A DNA stretch of 64,000 bases from Flavobacteriaceae bacterium PS02338. GTDB lineage: Bacteria; Bacteroidota; Bacteroidia; Sphingobacteriales; Sphingobacteriaceae. Of the stretch, positions 34,622 to 43,139 are shown piece by piece. The DNA lies in assembly GCA_029959615.1 (NCBI GenBank), contig JASCOD010000001.1:1488001-1552000 (forward strand), given 5' to 3'. A program made the translations under genes and the position numbers. The notes beneath the pieces were generated by a model. That model saw only the letters and a list, made by a program, of their open reading frames with translations. It made no database searches and was not told where the DNA came from. The first letter of the stretch is position 1. Every line of letters begins with the position of its first letter.

Positions 34622-35081
34622 TTAAAACACAATTTGCTGATATAACACGGATGTATTTGAGCTTTAAATATATGGTTTATTGATTAAGGACAGGGAATTG
34701 TATCTAAAGTTTAACAAAATTTTACAATAGGGAAGTTAGAATAATTTCAGTGTCGTATGTTTTAGCTGATGGTAAATTTGTGACTGATATCCAATTAGAA
34801 TTCGTTTCTTTTGACGTTAGCTAAGGCTAGATGGTAATGAATAGGATATAGCAGGAAATTTTATTCTTTACAGCTTATGAAAATGGAAACCCGCATCTCG
34901 AGTGTAACGAGGGGGAGAGGAGTTGAAATGAACAGCAGGGCTATCTGTTGAAAGTTGTAGTGAACTGCTGTTCAAAAAAAGTCATTCTGAGGAATAGCTT
35001 GTCCCGAAACTTCGGGAGGAGTCTGTAAGTTTTGCTGGTTGCTCAACAGATTCTTCGCTATGCTCAGAATGACAAATTGTA
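34622..35081. repeat. 460-bp gap with an R1 palindrome
   Basis: No gene is supported. An R1 unit is bounded by GTCATTCTGAG (34981-34991) and its complement CTCAGAATGAC (35063-35073). Within it AACTTCGGGAGGAG and CAGATTCTTCGCTATG recur in the copy near 55.9 kb. The left 350 bases show nothing beyond the promoter region of the macroglobulin/plug gene. Confidence 0.65.
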
Positions 35082-35711
35082 TTATTTTTCAATAAGAAAA
35101 TTTTCTTTCGATTGACGTACTTTTTTCAGACCTACCAACCAATCATTTGCTTCGTCGCGGTAACCTAAAGGTAAAACTGTAACACTTTTTAACCCTTGCT
35201 CACTTAATTTCAAAATTTCGTCGTATTTCGCATTGTCGAAACCTTCCATAGGCGTAGCATCAACTTTTAACAAAGCTGCTTCTGCAATGGCGGTACCAAA
35301 TGAGATATACGCCTGACGAGCTGCGTGCTCAAAATTAACTTCAGCTTCTCTTGGCAAATAAATGCTTTTTAAACGGGCCACATAATCTGCAGTAGCTTCT
35401 ACCGGCACGCCACGCTCAGTATTGGTACGGTTAAATACCTCGTCTATACGCTCTTCTGTATAATTGTCCCAAGCGGCAAATACCAATACGTGAGAAGCAT
35501 CAACAATTTGCGATTGGTTGAATGTGTGAGGGAGTAATTCTTGCTTTAAAGCGGGGTCTGTAATTACGATTACTTTGAAAGGTTGTAAGCCAGACGATGA
35601 AGGTGCCAAACGAGCAGCTTCTAAAATTTGATCTACCTTTTCTTGAGGAACAGCTTGTCCGTTCATTTTTTTAGTGGCATAACGCCAGTTTAATGCTTCA
35701 ATTAAGCTCAT
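35082..35711 (-). CDS. NAD(P)H-dependent nitroreductase-family oxidoreductase
   Basis: A 209-residue flavoprotein of the NfsB/nitroreductase type. The N-terminal RYATKKM with ARLAPSSSGLQPFKVIVI binds FMN, and the C-terminal VTVLPLGYRDEANDWLVGLKKVRQ is the conserved end. Members reduce quinones, nitroaromatics or flavins with NAD(P)H. The gene starts five bases after the stop of the TetR gene, so the two form an operon whose promoter carries two copies of the shared palindrome; the enzyme is thus likely induced by a toxic or redox-active compound. Cytoplasmic; the exact substrate is unknown. Confidence 0.92.
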   Translation of the reverse strand: MSLIEALNWRYATKKMNGQAVPQEKVDQILEAARLAPSSSGLQPFKVIVITDPALKQELLPHTFNQSQIVDASHVLVFAAWDNYTEERIDEVFNRTNTERGVPVEATADYVARLKSIYLPREAEVNFEHAARQAYISFGTAIAEAALLKVDATPMEGFDNAKYDEILKLSEQGLKSVTVLPLGYRDEANDWLVGLKKVRQSKENFLIEK

Positions 35712-35716
35712 TTTTT

Positions 35717-36313
35717 TTAATTATTGATGTTTTTAATAAATCCGTGTATGGCGTCCAGAAGAATTTGCTGCTGCATTTCGTCGGGAGCCGCTGTAAGGTT
35801 AACCATGTTGATAGAAGTTAATCCGTGTAGGATAGACCAAAGTGTATGAAATTTGAGAAACTTACGTTGCTTATCGGTCTCGCCCATTAGCTCACTAATT
35901 ACTTCAATGATAATAGCGCTAAAATTGCCTATTTCTGCAATTTCATTTGCTTTTTGACAGCTAGGAATGCCTAAGCCAAACATCATTTTGTAATAAGCAG
36001 AATTGCTAAAAGCGAAGTCGTAATAGGTTAACGCCATTTGGGTGAGCTGTTGTTCTGGTTCTGGATATTTTTCCTTAGTGCTTTGCATGGCCATTGCAAG
36101 CATGTTGAAACCATTTTTTACAAACTCTTCCTGTATGGCATCCTTGTTTTCGAAGTGGTTGTACACTACCGGCAAACTATAACCTATAGCTTCGGCAATC
36201 TTTCTGATAGAAACAGCCTGCCATCCTTCTTGAAGCACAATTTCTTCTGCAACTTTTAGAATAGCGTTTTTGGTCAGTTCTTTTTGTTTTTGCCTATCGT
36301 TTTTAACTATCAT
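35717..36313 (-). CDS. TetR family transcriptional regulator, second copy
   Basis: A 198-residue repressor. The helix-turn-helix is at about 15-62 (WQAVSIRKIAEAIGYSLPVVYNHFENKDAIQEEF), and the C-terminal domain has YDFAFSNSAYYKMMFGLGIPSCQ and FHTLWSILHGLTSINM, which line up with the TetR at 1124 (WDFAFAESEFYQLMYGVQV, YTFWSLIHGLISLNL). The two are likely paralogues. It is the first gene of an operon with the nitroreductase. A -7 box lies between two copies of the 11-bp palindrome immediately upstream, consistent with autorepression. Confidence 0.92.
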   Translation of the reverse strand: MIVKNDRQKQKELTKNAILKVAEEIVLQEGWQAVSIRKIAEAIGYSLPVVYNHFENKDAIQEEFVKNGFNMLAMAMQSTKEKYPEPEQQLTQMALTYYDFAFSNSAYYKMMFGLGIPSCQKANEIAEIGNFSAIIIEVISELMGETDKQRKFLKFHTLWSILHGLTSINMVNLTAAPDEMQQQILLDAIHGFIKNINN

Positions 36314-36325
36314 CTACATTAAAGT

Positions 36326-36336
36326 TAACACTGTTA
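36326..36336. promoter_or_regulatory. TetR-type operator palindrome TAACACTGTTA, copy 3
   Basis: The reverse complement of TAACAGTGTTA, perfect 5-1-5, between the -7 box and the ATG (36313) of the second TetR gene. Confidence 0.65.
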
Positions 36337-36337
36337 G

Positions 36338-36345
36338 CAAAAGTA
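36338..36345 (-). promoter_or_regulatory. Predicted -7 box (TACTTTTG) of the tetR-nitroreductase unit
   Basis: The minus-strand box TACTTTTG is identical to that of the first TetR gene at 1082-1089. It sits exactly between operator copies at 36326 and 36351, so repressor binding would cover both sides of the promoter. Confidence 0.6.
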
Positions 36346-36350
36346 TAAGT

Positions 36351-36361
36351 TAACAGTGTTA
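36351..36361. promoter_or_regulatory. TetR-type operator palindrome TAACAGTGTTA, copy 4
   Basis: A second perfect copy, centred 25 bases from copy 3, on the upstream side of the -7 box. Confidence 0.65.
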
Positions 36362-36410
36362 GCTAAAAGAGGATTTTCTGTTTTTGACTTAAAAATGATA
36401 GAGTGTTTAA

Positions 36411-36446
36411 CCACAGATACTGTTTTTTATCTGTGCATCTATGGCT
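36411..36446. repeat. Partial R2 repeat
   Basis: CCACAGATA at 36411-36419 pairs with the start of TATCTGTGCATCTATGGCT at 36428-36446. It is a shortened and slightly mutated copy of the palindrome at 13365-13429. Confidence 0.6.
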
Positions 36447-36571
36447 GATAAAAATAAATAGACAAACAATTTGGTGTTAAATAAGGTTGTTTCTTATGCA
36501 AGCATAGCTTGGATGGTTATGATTTTAAGCTGCCTGCGAATAGTTAATTATGGATACCAAATTTAGACAAG

Positions 36572-37528
36572 ATGAAAAAACTAATATTATTGACCTTGCT
36601 GGTGGTGGTTGCCACTGTAGGTACTTGGGCACAAGAAGTTAGAGGTTTTTATTTAAAACCTACAGGGAGTTATTTTATTAAAGTTACACCGGTGGAATTT
36701 CCGAACGTAGGCGAGTTGCAGCCTCGAGATCGTGTTTTCAATATAAATCCTTTGCTGGCCGAACAAACCCTAATTTCAGAAGAGACCATTACAGGTTCTT
36801 TCGGACAGGGATGGAGAGCTGGTTTAACGGGAGGATTTAGGTTTAGTCCAGTAGTGGCTTTTGAAATGGGCATTAATTATTTCCAAAGTGAGAAACAAAC
36901 GATGGCCCGTCAAACTGGATATAATCAATTCAATGGCAATACTTTGCTTTCTGTTCATTCTAAAGGGCAGGCTAAAGCCTTAGATTTAACACCAGCATTG
37001 GTTTTCCATGTGCCAACATCAAAAAACTTTAGACCGTATTTGAAAATTGGGGCTGTATTGCCTGTATATGGATATCTAGATATTACTACTACCGTAAACG
37101 ATCAAACAGGAACGGTTGCAGAACAACTTAACCCTGCACTTAGGGCAGTTGAATTAACCAGAGAGGAGCGAGTAGAGCCTAGACCAACCATTGGTTTTTT
37201 GGGAGCGGCTGGATTTAGTGTCCCTATTGGCTCGAAGGTTAGTTTCTTTAGTGAAATAGAATATCGTAATGTTTCGGTAAGTAGTAAAGAAAAAGAAGTG
37301 AGGAAGTTAGAGGGTACAGGTACTACGCTACTAGGAACAAAGGTGCCAATTACAATCAACGATTTGTCTACTGCACAACGTTATACTGATTACCATAAGA
37401 AATTAGATCAGAATTCTAACGTAGAAGGTAATACAAATTATAATGCTAACGAGCGTGGTGATGATTTAAGATCGTATATTAATATTGGCGGTTTGGGTAT
37501 GAATGTGGGATTGAAATTGGCGTTTTAA
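36572..37528 (+). CDS. Outer-membrane beta-barrel protein, 318 aa
   Basis: A 318-residue protein with a signal peptide (about 1-20, ending TWAQ). The rest has an alternating hydrophobic/aromatic strand pattern (GWRAGLTGGFRFSPVVAFEMGINYF, RPYLKIGAVLPVYGYLDITTTV, SKVSFFSEIEYRNVSVSS) and ends in hydrophobic strand GLGMNVGLKLAF, the common C-terminal sequence for insertion into the outer membrane. This fits a small OmpA/OmpW-like barrel, but no specific family is recognised. Single-gene unit. The gap after it holds an inverted repeat that can act as terminator. Confidence 0.82.
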   Translation: MKKLILLTLLVVVATVGTWAQEVRGFYLKPTGSYFIKVTPVEFPNVGELQPRDRVFNINPLLAEQTLISEETITGSFGQGWRAGLTGGFRFSPVVAFEMGINYFQSEKQTMARQTGYNQFNGNTLLSVHSKGQAKALDLTPALVFHVPTSKNFRPYLKIGAVLPVYGYLDITTTVNDQTGTVAEQLNPALRAVELTREERVEPRPTIGFLGAAGFSVPIGSKVSFFSEIEYRNVSVSSKEKEVRKLEGTGTTLLGTKVPITINDLSTAQRYTDYHKKLDQNSNVEGNTNYNANERGDDLRSYINIGGLGMNVGLKLAF

Positions 37529-37550
37529 GCTGAGCTGACGTGTGTCACAT

Positions 37551-37594
37551 TGAGCTTGTCGAAATGTTTTGAAAAAGAGACTTCGACAAGCTCA
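37551..37594. terminator. Inverted repeat (R1-like) between convergent genes
   Basis: TGAGCTTGTCGAA at 37551-37563 pairs perfectly with TTCGACAAGCTCA at 37582-37594. It lies between convergent genes ending at 37528 and 37614 and probably ends transcription from both sides, though no long T run is present. Confidence 0.6.
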
Positions 37595-37613
37595 GTCTGA
37601 CAACTTCCAACAA

Positions 37614-38003
37614 TTATGAAGGAATCTGCTCAACTAAAATCTTTTCGCCCGCTTTATCATAATAGATGCAAGTCATTTCATCTAAATTAACAATCCATTT
37701 TTCGATACCATTTTCGGCACAATCTTTACAAAAAGTGTAATAATCGGTTTGTCCTTGTTGATGCAGTTTTAGCTGTGAAGCAAACTTCTCTTTATTAGTT
37801 GTGTCCGAAATGAGGAGATCATCGTACTGCGGCTGAGAAGAAGTGCGGTAATCATCGATGCCATAATATGCCGTATGACTGTCGTTAACCCAAGTTTCGA
37901 AACCTAAAACTCCCATTGCTTTGATTTCTTGAATGTATTTTGGAAAATCTGCACCTGACTTTACTTGTTCATGTGCCTGTTCTATTTGTGCTACTGTAAA
38001 CAT
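37614..38003 (-). CDS. DUF1398 family protein
   Basis: A 129-residue soluble protein of the DUF1398 (YbcV-like) family: the characteristic start MFTVAQIEQAHEQVKSGADFPKYIQEIKAMGVLGFETWVNDSHTAY and the later FCKDCAENGIEKWIVNLDEMTCIYYDKAGEKILVEQIP are present. No enzymatic motif is known for the family and its role is undescribed. No signal peptide. It follows the AraC gene by 71 bases on the same strand and may belong to that unit. Confidence 0.85.
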   Translation of the reverse strand: MFTVAQIEQAHEQVKSGADFPKYIQEIKAMGVLGFETWVNDSHTAYYGIDDYRTSSQPQYDDLLISDTTNKEKFASQLKLHQQGQTDYYTFCKDCAENGIEKWIVNLDEMTCIYYDKAGEKILVEQIPS

Positions 38004-38074
38004 TTTTTTATTTTTAATTACTGATACAAAGATGGACTAGCTCGCCAACTTTCCATTGTAAAAAATCGTTTTTG

Positions 38075-38836
38075 TTAGAACAACTTGAATTTTTCAGGAG
38101 TATCTCCAGTGTATTGTTTAAAGTCTTTAATAAAATGCGCCTGATCAAAAAACTTGTTCTCATAGCAAATTTCGGCCAATGATTTTGCTGTGTTCAATTC
38201 AGTAACAACATTGTTAAAACGAACTATCGAAGAAAATTTCTTGGGAGATACACCAACTAATTTCCTAAACCTTTTTTCGAAGGGGCTTTGACTGATGGCG
38301 AGCTGTTTGTTAATTTCCTTAATTCTTATGCTGCCCTTGGCTTCGTAAATTAATTTTACAGCGTTGACAATTAACTGATCCTGCTGAACTATTCTCAACT
38401 GAGAGATTAAAAAGTGCTCTACTACTTTGATACGCTGAATATCTGATTTTGCAATAGCTAACTTTTCTTCGGTTTCGCTGATTTTTTGTTTATCAAAAAT
38501 GTCATTTAGTGAAACGCTTTCGTTGAAAAGTTCGTTAGCAGGACAAGTGCAAAACGCAGCAAGCCCAACCTCATTAAAATATACCAGTACGGTGCCAATG
38601 TTGTCAGAACTTTTGAAGATTTTGAAAGCATCTGTAATCCCACTAATTCCGGCGCTTGATAAACCCGTTTCTTTTTGGTTAGCGATACTGGAAAGATGTC
38701 CCCTGTACTGAAAGCCCATTACCAATCCTGTAGAAGGGAAGACCTTATATTCACTAGATTCGACGTTTTCCGAAATTACTAGATATTTAAGGTACGGCCT
38801 TAATTTTTCAGTAGGGACAATCTTCTCAAATCTCAT
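38075..38836 (-). CDS. AraC family transcriptional regulator, 253 aa
   Basis: The C-terminal half has the AraC double helix-turn-helix: IKEINKQLAISQSPFEKRFRKLVGVSPKKFSSIVRFN and SLAEICYENKFFDQAHFIKDFKQYTGDTPEKFK. The N-terminal half (KIVPTEKLRPYLKYLVISENVESSEYKVFPSTGLVMGFQYRG) resembles the ligand region of the DUF6597-type AraC group. It starts 12 bases downstream of the msrA stop on the same strand. Regulation of msrA, of DUF1398 or of distant genes is possible. The target is unknown. Confidence 0.9.
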   Translation of the reverse strand: MRFEKIVPTEKLRPYLKYLVISENVESSEYKVFPSTGLVMGFQYRGHLSSIANQKETGLSSAGISGITDAFKIFKSSDNIGTVLVYFNEVGLAAFCTCPANELFNESVSLNDIFDKQKISETEEKLAIAKSDIQRIKVVEHFLISQLRIVQQDQLIVNAVKLIYEAKGSIRIKEINKQLAISQSPFEKRFRKLVGVSPKKFSSIVRFNNVVTELNTAKSLAEICYENKFFDQAHFIKDFKQYTGDTPEKFKLF

Positions 38837-38848
38837 TTGAGTTGGCTA

Positions 38849-39445
38849 TTACTTAATTTTAGCTTTAAACAGCTTTTCCAATTTGTCCATTTTAGGCAAA
38901 ATCACAGCCCTGCAATATGGAGCCTGTCCATTTTTGATGTAGTAATCTTGATGGTAGTTTTCGGCGACATAAAAAGTCTGTGCTTTTTCCAATGTAGTTA
39001 CCACGGGTTTGCCAAATGCATTCTCTTTGTTTAGTAACGTTTTGTATTTTTCGGCAATGGCTTTCTGTTGCTCGTTATGATAAAAAATAACCGAACGATA
39101 CTGTGTCCCAACATCTGCACCTTGTCTATTAAGTGTAGTAGGATCATGTAATTTCCAGAAAACTTCTAGAAGCTCATCGTAGCTAATTTTGTTTGGGTCG
39201 TATTGTAGTTCAATTACTTCTGCATGGTTGGTGGTACCTGTGCAAATATCTTCGTAGGTTGGATTGGCTAAATGGCCCCCTTCGTAACCAGAACGAACAT
39301 TGCTTACACCATTTAAACGCTGGAATACAGCTTCAGTGCACCAAAAACAACCCATTCCGAAAGTCGCTTTTTCTAATTTAGGTTTTTGGGCATCAGCACC
39401 CAATATAGAGAAGAGAATTAAAGATGTCATAATTATCCTTTTCAT
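38849..39445 (-). CDS. msrA: Peptide-methionine (S)-S-oxide reductase, exported
   Basis: A 198-residue MsrA, which repairs methionine S-sulfoxide in proteins. The active site is GMGCFWCTEAVF with catalytic C33 and second Cys C36; YEGG and the tyrosine-rich later motifs (EVIELQYDPNKISYDELLEVFWKLHDPT, YRSVIFYHNEQQ) are intact. An N-terminal signal peptide (about 1-20, ending ADAQ) sends it to the periplasm, a setting known for several Bacteroidota methionine sulfoxide reductases. The AraC gene follows closely. The reductant is not identified; no adjacent MsrB. Confidence 0.94.
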   Translation of the reverse strand: MKRIIMTSLILFSILGADAQKPKLEKATFGMGCFWCTEAVFQRLNGVSNVRSGYEGGHLANPTYEDICTGTTNHAEVIELQYDPNKISYDELLEVFWKLHDPTTLNRQGADVGTQYRSVIFYHNEQQKAIAEKYKTLLNKENAFGKPVVTTLEKAQTFYVAENYHQDYYIKNGQAPYCRAVILPKMDKLEKLFKAKIK

Positions 39446-39740
39446 GTTTTGTGTTTATGTAATGATACGTAAAAACGATGGCAAAAGTTCTCTGACTATA
39501 TAAAAATGACAAGCGGCTTAATAAAGGGCAGTTGGTTATGATGTGGCTGCCTAATCTAGCGCAAATGAAATGATTGTGATTTAAAAGCGGATATGCCTTA
39601 TCCACAATATTTTGGGTTTATTTGTGTGTGTTAATAACTTAAAATTTTGGTAATCAATTTTTTATGTTGGTATTTTTCTCTTCAATGATGTTTGTTAACA
39701 TATCTTTTCTAAATTTAACTTGAACATTAAAATCAATGAT

Positions 39741-40703
39741 ATGTCAACACCTTATATTCCATGCTTAGACCTAAATACCTACGTAAACGGGACTGAAGAA
39801 CAACGAAAAAAATTTTCTGACGAATTAGGCAAGGCCTTTAACGATTCTGGTTTTGTAACCATTACCAATCATGGCGTTAGTCAGGAGCTGATAGATAAAC
39901 TCTATAAAAACATTAAAGATTTATTTGCATTGCCTGTTGAAACTAAACGTAAATATGAAAAAGTAGAATTGGCTGGACAACGTGGTTATACTAGTGCAGG
40001 CAAAGAAACGGCTAAAGGTGCAAAAACTGCCGACTTGAAAGAGTTCTGGCAAATTGGACAGACCGTTACTGACGGTGATCCGATTAAAAATGAATACCCA
40101 GAAAATGAAGTTGTAGAAGAAATTTCAGAATTTAATCCGGTAACCAGAGAAATTTACCAAAAGTTGGAAGAGAACGGTAAACACCTGTTGAGAGCAATCG
40201 CAACTTATCTAGGTCTGCCGATCGATTATTTTGATCAACATGTACATAATGGAAATTCAATTTTAAGAGGGATCCATTATTTTCCAATTGAAAATCCAGA
40301 AACTATTGCTCCAGACGCGGTACGTGCAGGTGCACACGAAGATATTAACCTAATTACTCTGTTGATCGGTGCTAGCGCCGATGGTTTGGAAGTGCTAACT
40401 CGTAGCAATGAGTGGTTGCCAATAAAAGCCCATCATACTGATATTGTGGTGAATGTGGGTGATATGTTGCAACGCTTAACCAATAATAAACTACGTTCTA
40501 CCACACACAGGGTAGTGAATCCTCCACGTGAGCTAATGAAAACTTCACGTTTTTCGGTGCCTTTCTTCTTACACCCACGTAGTAATATGGATTTAACAAG
40601 TTTAGATTCTTGTATTGATGCGGAACATCCAAAAGTATACAGTGATATGACTGCTGGGGAGTACCTGGATGAACGTTTAAGAGAGATTGGTTTAAAGATG
40701 TAA
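39741..40703 (+). CDS. 2-oxoglutarate/Fe(II)-dependent dioxygenase (isopenicillin-N-synthase-like)
   Basis: A 320-residue enzyme of the IPNS/flavanone-hydroxylase fold group. I choose ATG 39741; an in-frame TTG at 39720 adds seven residues. The N-terminal DIOX_N part has GFVTITNHGVSQELIDKLY; the iron ligands are H199 and D201 in AGAHEDINLITLL and H256 in RSTTHRVVNPP, with R270 (TSRFSV) binding 2-oxoglutarate or the substrate carboxylate. Such enzymes hydroxylate or desaturate small molecules; the substrate is unknown. Single-gene unit followed by a strong terminator. Confidence 0.92.
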   Translation: MSTPYIPCLDLNTYVNGTEEQRKKFSDELGKAFNDSGFVTITNHGVSQELIDKLYKNIKDLFALPVETKRKYEKVELAGQRGYTSAGKETAKGAKTADLKEFWQIGQTVTDGDPIKNEYPENEVVEEISEFNPVTREIYQKLEENGKHLLRAIATYLGLPIDYFDQHVHNGNSILRGIHYFPIENPETIAPDAVRAGAHEDINLITLLIGASADGLEVLTRSNEWLPIKAHHTDIVVNVGDMLQRLTNNKLRSTTHRVVNPPRELMKTSRFSVPFFLHPRSNMDLTSLDSCIDAEHPKVYSDMTAGEYLDERLREIGLKM

Positions 40704-40740
40704 ATTATGTTTCTGAGCCAGATGTCCTACCTGGCTTAAA

Positions 40741-40775
40741 ATACAAAAAGCAGCTGCAATAGCTGCTTTTTGTAT
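40741..40775. terminator. Perfect bidirectional terminator between convergent genes
   Basis: A perfect 15-bp stem (ATACAAAAAGCAGCT, 40741-40755, and complement 40761-40775) with loop GCAAT. It has A and T runs at the edges and serves the dioxygenase gene on plus and the OstA-like gene on minus, whose stop is at 40777. Confidence 0.95.
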
Positions 40776-40776
40776 T

Positions 40777-43029
40777 TTATCCTTGTTTTTTTAAGCTGTC
40801 TAATTTGACAGAATCGCTAACTTTTGGCGATGCTTTAGGTATTTCCATTGGATTTAAATCCGGTTTAATAGGATCTTTAGTCGGGGTTTTTAACGGGGCT
40901 TTGGACGTACCAATATTTGTTTTCCCCTTCGTATTTGTACCCTTGGTTGTAGTTGGTTTAGTGGTACTCTTCGCTTTTGGCTTAATTGGTACACCTTTAA
41001 TAATATCTGCTTTGCTGCTGGGTCGTAGTTCTGGTTTCCAAATAAAACCTGTAAGTATAGCTTCCTTAGCCAGTTTGTCAATTGGATCAACGGCACCTTC
41101 AACTTCACGTACAGTTACAATATGAGTCAGTTCCTTGTTTAAAAATCTAAAACGCAGCCTGCTACTAACAGTTTGGTTCACATTATCATATTCGTCTTTG
41201 TCATTTTTGCTGTAGTAGATGCTTTCCGCATTGCCGTCAACATACATATTCCTTAATTCTCCTTCAACAAAAAAACCAGTGATGATTTTGCCTTTCACCT
41301 GATTGAATTTAGTAGAGTCGCCTTCTACGTTTACAAGAAAGCCATTTTGTATAACCTGGAAATTATGGATTTTACTATTTTTAAAGAAAACATGAATAGT
41401 ATCTCCTGTTTGTTGGGTGCCGTCAGACCAAAGTATCGGATTTTTATACCAACGAAGTGTAGAATCTGCAGAGGTATAAAACAGTGAGTCTGCTTTAGCT
41501 TGCATGTTCGATTTGTAAACCCTCACATTATGAAAAGCCTTAATGATCCGTGCCCTAACGGTATCTGCAGGATTAGTTACCACAGTGTCTTTTGCTAAGA
41601 GTTTTGCAGACTGGCTAGTTGCATTTTTTATCGTGCTTGCATTTGTACCATTTGCTTTTTCTGCTGCTACGCCTTGCTTTGTTTTGCCCGCTGTAGCAAT
41701 TTCTTTCTTAGATTCCTTTATGGTAGAATCTATTTTTGTGGTAATTGCAATACTCTTAATTTTTAATAAGCTGTCCGCTGCTAAGCTATCGAGCTTGGCT
41801 TTAGTGCCAGCGATTGTTAAGCTATCTACTGGTGGTGGTGCTTCAAGTTTTGATTTTTCATCTGTTTTTCCTAGCTTTTTTCTCTCCTTTTTACTAAGCT
41901 TCTTATTTGGCTCAAGAGTAGTGTTAGTCTTTTTCTGATCCTCTGCTTGTTGTTGTAATAACTTCCGAGCTTCTGCTTTTTCTTTTTCCTTTTCCGCTTT
42001 TTCCTTTTCGTCTTCGGCACCAATCTCATTATCTTTTTTTACAACAGGTCTGGCTAGTAAGCTTAAATCCTTAACTAAAGAACGTTGGCTTTCCAAAGTG
42101 TCGGCACCCATCCACAGCGTATCAGGAATTTTTTTATTATTAACGGTAATACTGTCTTTTGTTCCGATGCCTACATAAGCTTTTTGAGTAACAATTATAC
42201 GTTCTTCATCCCTATAATATTCTCCTAATTGCCCCCATAAGTTGGTTTGATCTTTGGTGTCTCTAAATAAAATGTTTTTTACCGCTCTGCCGTAACCTCG
42301 CTTTCCATAATAATATAAACTGTCACCTTTTAAAGAGCGACTGCCATTGGTGTATAGATTTTTCTTTCCAAAGTAAGCGTTTTCGCTCTTTGTATTGTAG
42401 GCTCCGTTTTCCGTATAAAGCTTATCTTCCTTGCTTTTGATATTGGTTGGGCCATAGAAGTAAGTCCAGTTGGTTCCAGTATTGTATCGTAAATCTTCAG
42501 ATGTAATGGTGGCTTTCTCAGCGGTTACTACTAAAACGTTGATTTTAAAGTAAGCATCGCGGGTGTTAGAAAAATAGAAGCCAGTTTTACTGGTAATAGT
42601 TGCGTCTTTGCTTACTAACTTGCCATTGTCTTTATATTCGCCAATTTTGGCAACCATATCGTAGTCTAGTACGCTAGTGGTTAATGTATTTTCTCTATCT
42701 ATTAATTTAACATTTTTATCTAGATGCGCCTTTTTTGCATTGCCATCATAATTTAAAAAGTCGGAATAAATGTTTAGGGTATCTCCTTGGTTAATGTGGA
42801 CATTGCCAAAGGCTTCGAAAAAATTACGTTCGGTATAAAGTACGGCACTGTCACATTTTAAGATTGCACCGTCATGACTAAAGGTAGGTTTTCTTAAATA
42901 ACTAGCTTTATTAGTTTTAAGATCACCGGTTGCATGTTCTGCATGTTCCAGTTTTATCTGAGTACGATTTTGCGCTAATAGTACAACAGGGCAAATCAAG
43001 AAAAGAAATAAAAGGCGTAACTTTTGCAC
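40777..43029 (-). CDS. OstA-like (LptA/LptD organic-solvent-tolerance) envelope protein
   Basis: A 750-residue exported protein with signal peptide (VVLLAQ). The region of about 20-320 is built of beta strands typical of the OstA/LptA jellyroll (DGAILKCDSAVLYTERNFFEAFGNVHINQGDTLNIYSDFLNYDG; GDSLYYYGKRGYGRAVKNILFRDT), as in LPS-transport proteins. A long low-complexity insertion of charged residues at about 340-480 (EKEKAEKEKEKAEARKLLQQ) breaks two OstA-like parts, and the C-terminal tail is Lys/Thr/Pro-rich. The start codon is GTG 43029, since the signal peptide begins right after it. A role in lipopolysaccharide handling is inference from the fold. Confidence 0.82.
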   Translation of the reverse strand: MQKLRLLFLFLICPVVLLAQNRTQIKLEHAEHATGDLKTNKASYLRKPTFSHDGAILKCDSAVLYTERNFFEAFGNVHINQGDTLNIYSDFLNYDGNAKKAHLDKNVKLIDRENTLTTSVLDYDMVAKIGEYKDNGKLVSKDATITSKTGFYFSNTRDAYFKINVLVVTAEKATITSEDLRYNTGTNWTYFYGPTNIKSKEDKLYTENGAYNTKSENAYFGKKNLYTNGSRSLKGDSLYYYGKRGYGRAVKNILFRDTKDQTNLWGQLGEYYRDEERIIVTQKAYVGIGTKDSITVNNKKIPDTLWMGADTLESQRSLVKDLSLLARPVVKKDNEIGAEDEKEKAEKEKEKAEARKLLQQQAEDQKKTNTTLEPNKKLSKKERKKLGKTDEKSKLEAPPPVDSLTIAGTKAKLDSLAADSLLKIKSIAITTKIDSTIKESKKEIATAGKTKQGVAAEKANGTNASTIKNATSQSAKLLAKDTVVTNPADTVRARIIKAFHNVRVYKSNMQAKADSLFYTSADSTLRWYKNPILWSDGTQQTGDTIHVFFKNSKIHNFQVIQNGFLVNVEGDSTKFNQVKGKIITGFFVEGELRNMYVDGNAESIYYSKNDKDEYDNVNQTVSSRLRFRFLNKELTHIVTVREVEGAVDPIDKLAKEAILTGFIWKPELRPSSKADIIKGVPIKPKAKSTTKPTTTKGTNTKGKTNIGTSKAPLKTPTKDPIKPDLNPMEIPKASPKVSDSVKLDSLKKQG

Positions 43030-43033
43030 GGTA

Positions 43034-43041
43034 CAAATTTA
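43034..43041 (-). promoter_or_regulatory. Predicted -7 box (TAAATTTG) of the OstA-like gene
   Basis: A minus-strand TAAATTTG stands only four bases before GTG 43029, which would make the transcript nearly leaderless, as at the PadR gene. Confidence 0.4.
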
Positions 43042-43139
43042 CAATTTTAGATTCAGTATTAAAGTGCTCAGTAATCAGTTCGCAATTAGCCATCAATAAT
43101 TAACCAATTTTAACAATTAAGTTTTTTTATTTTTGAACC

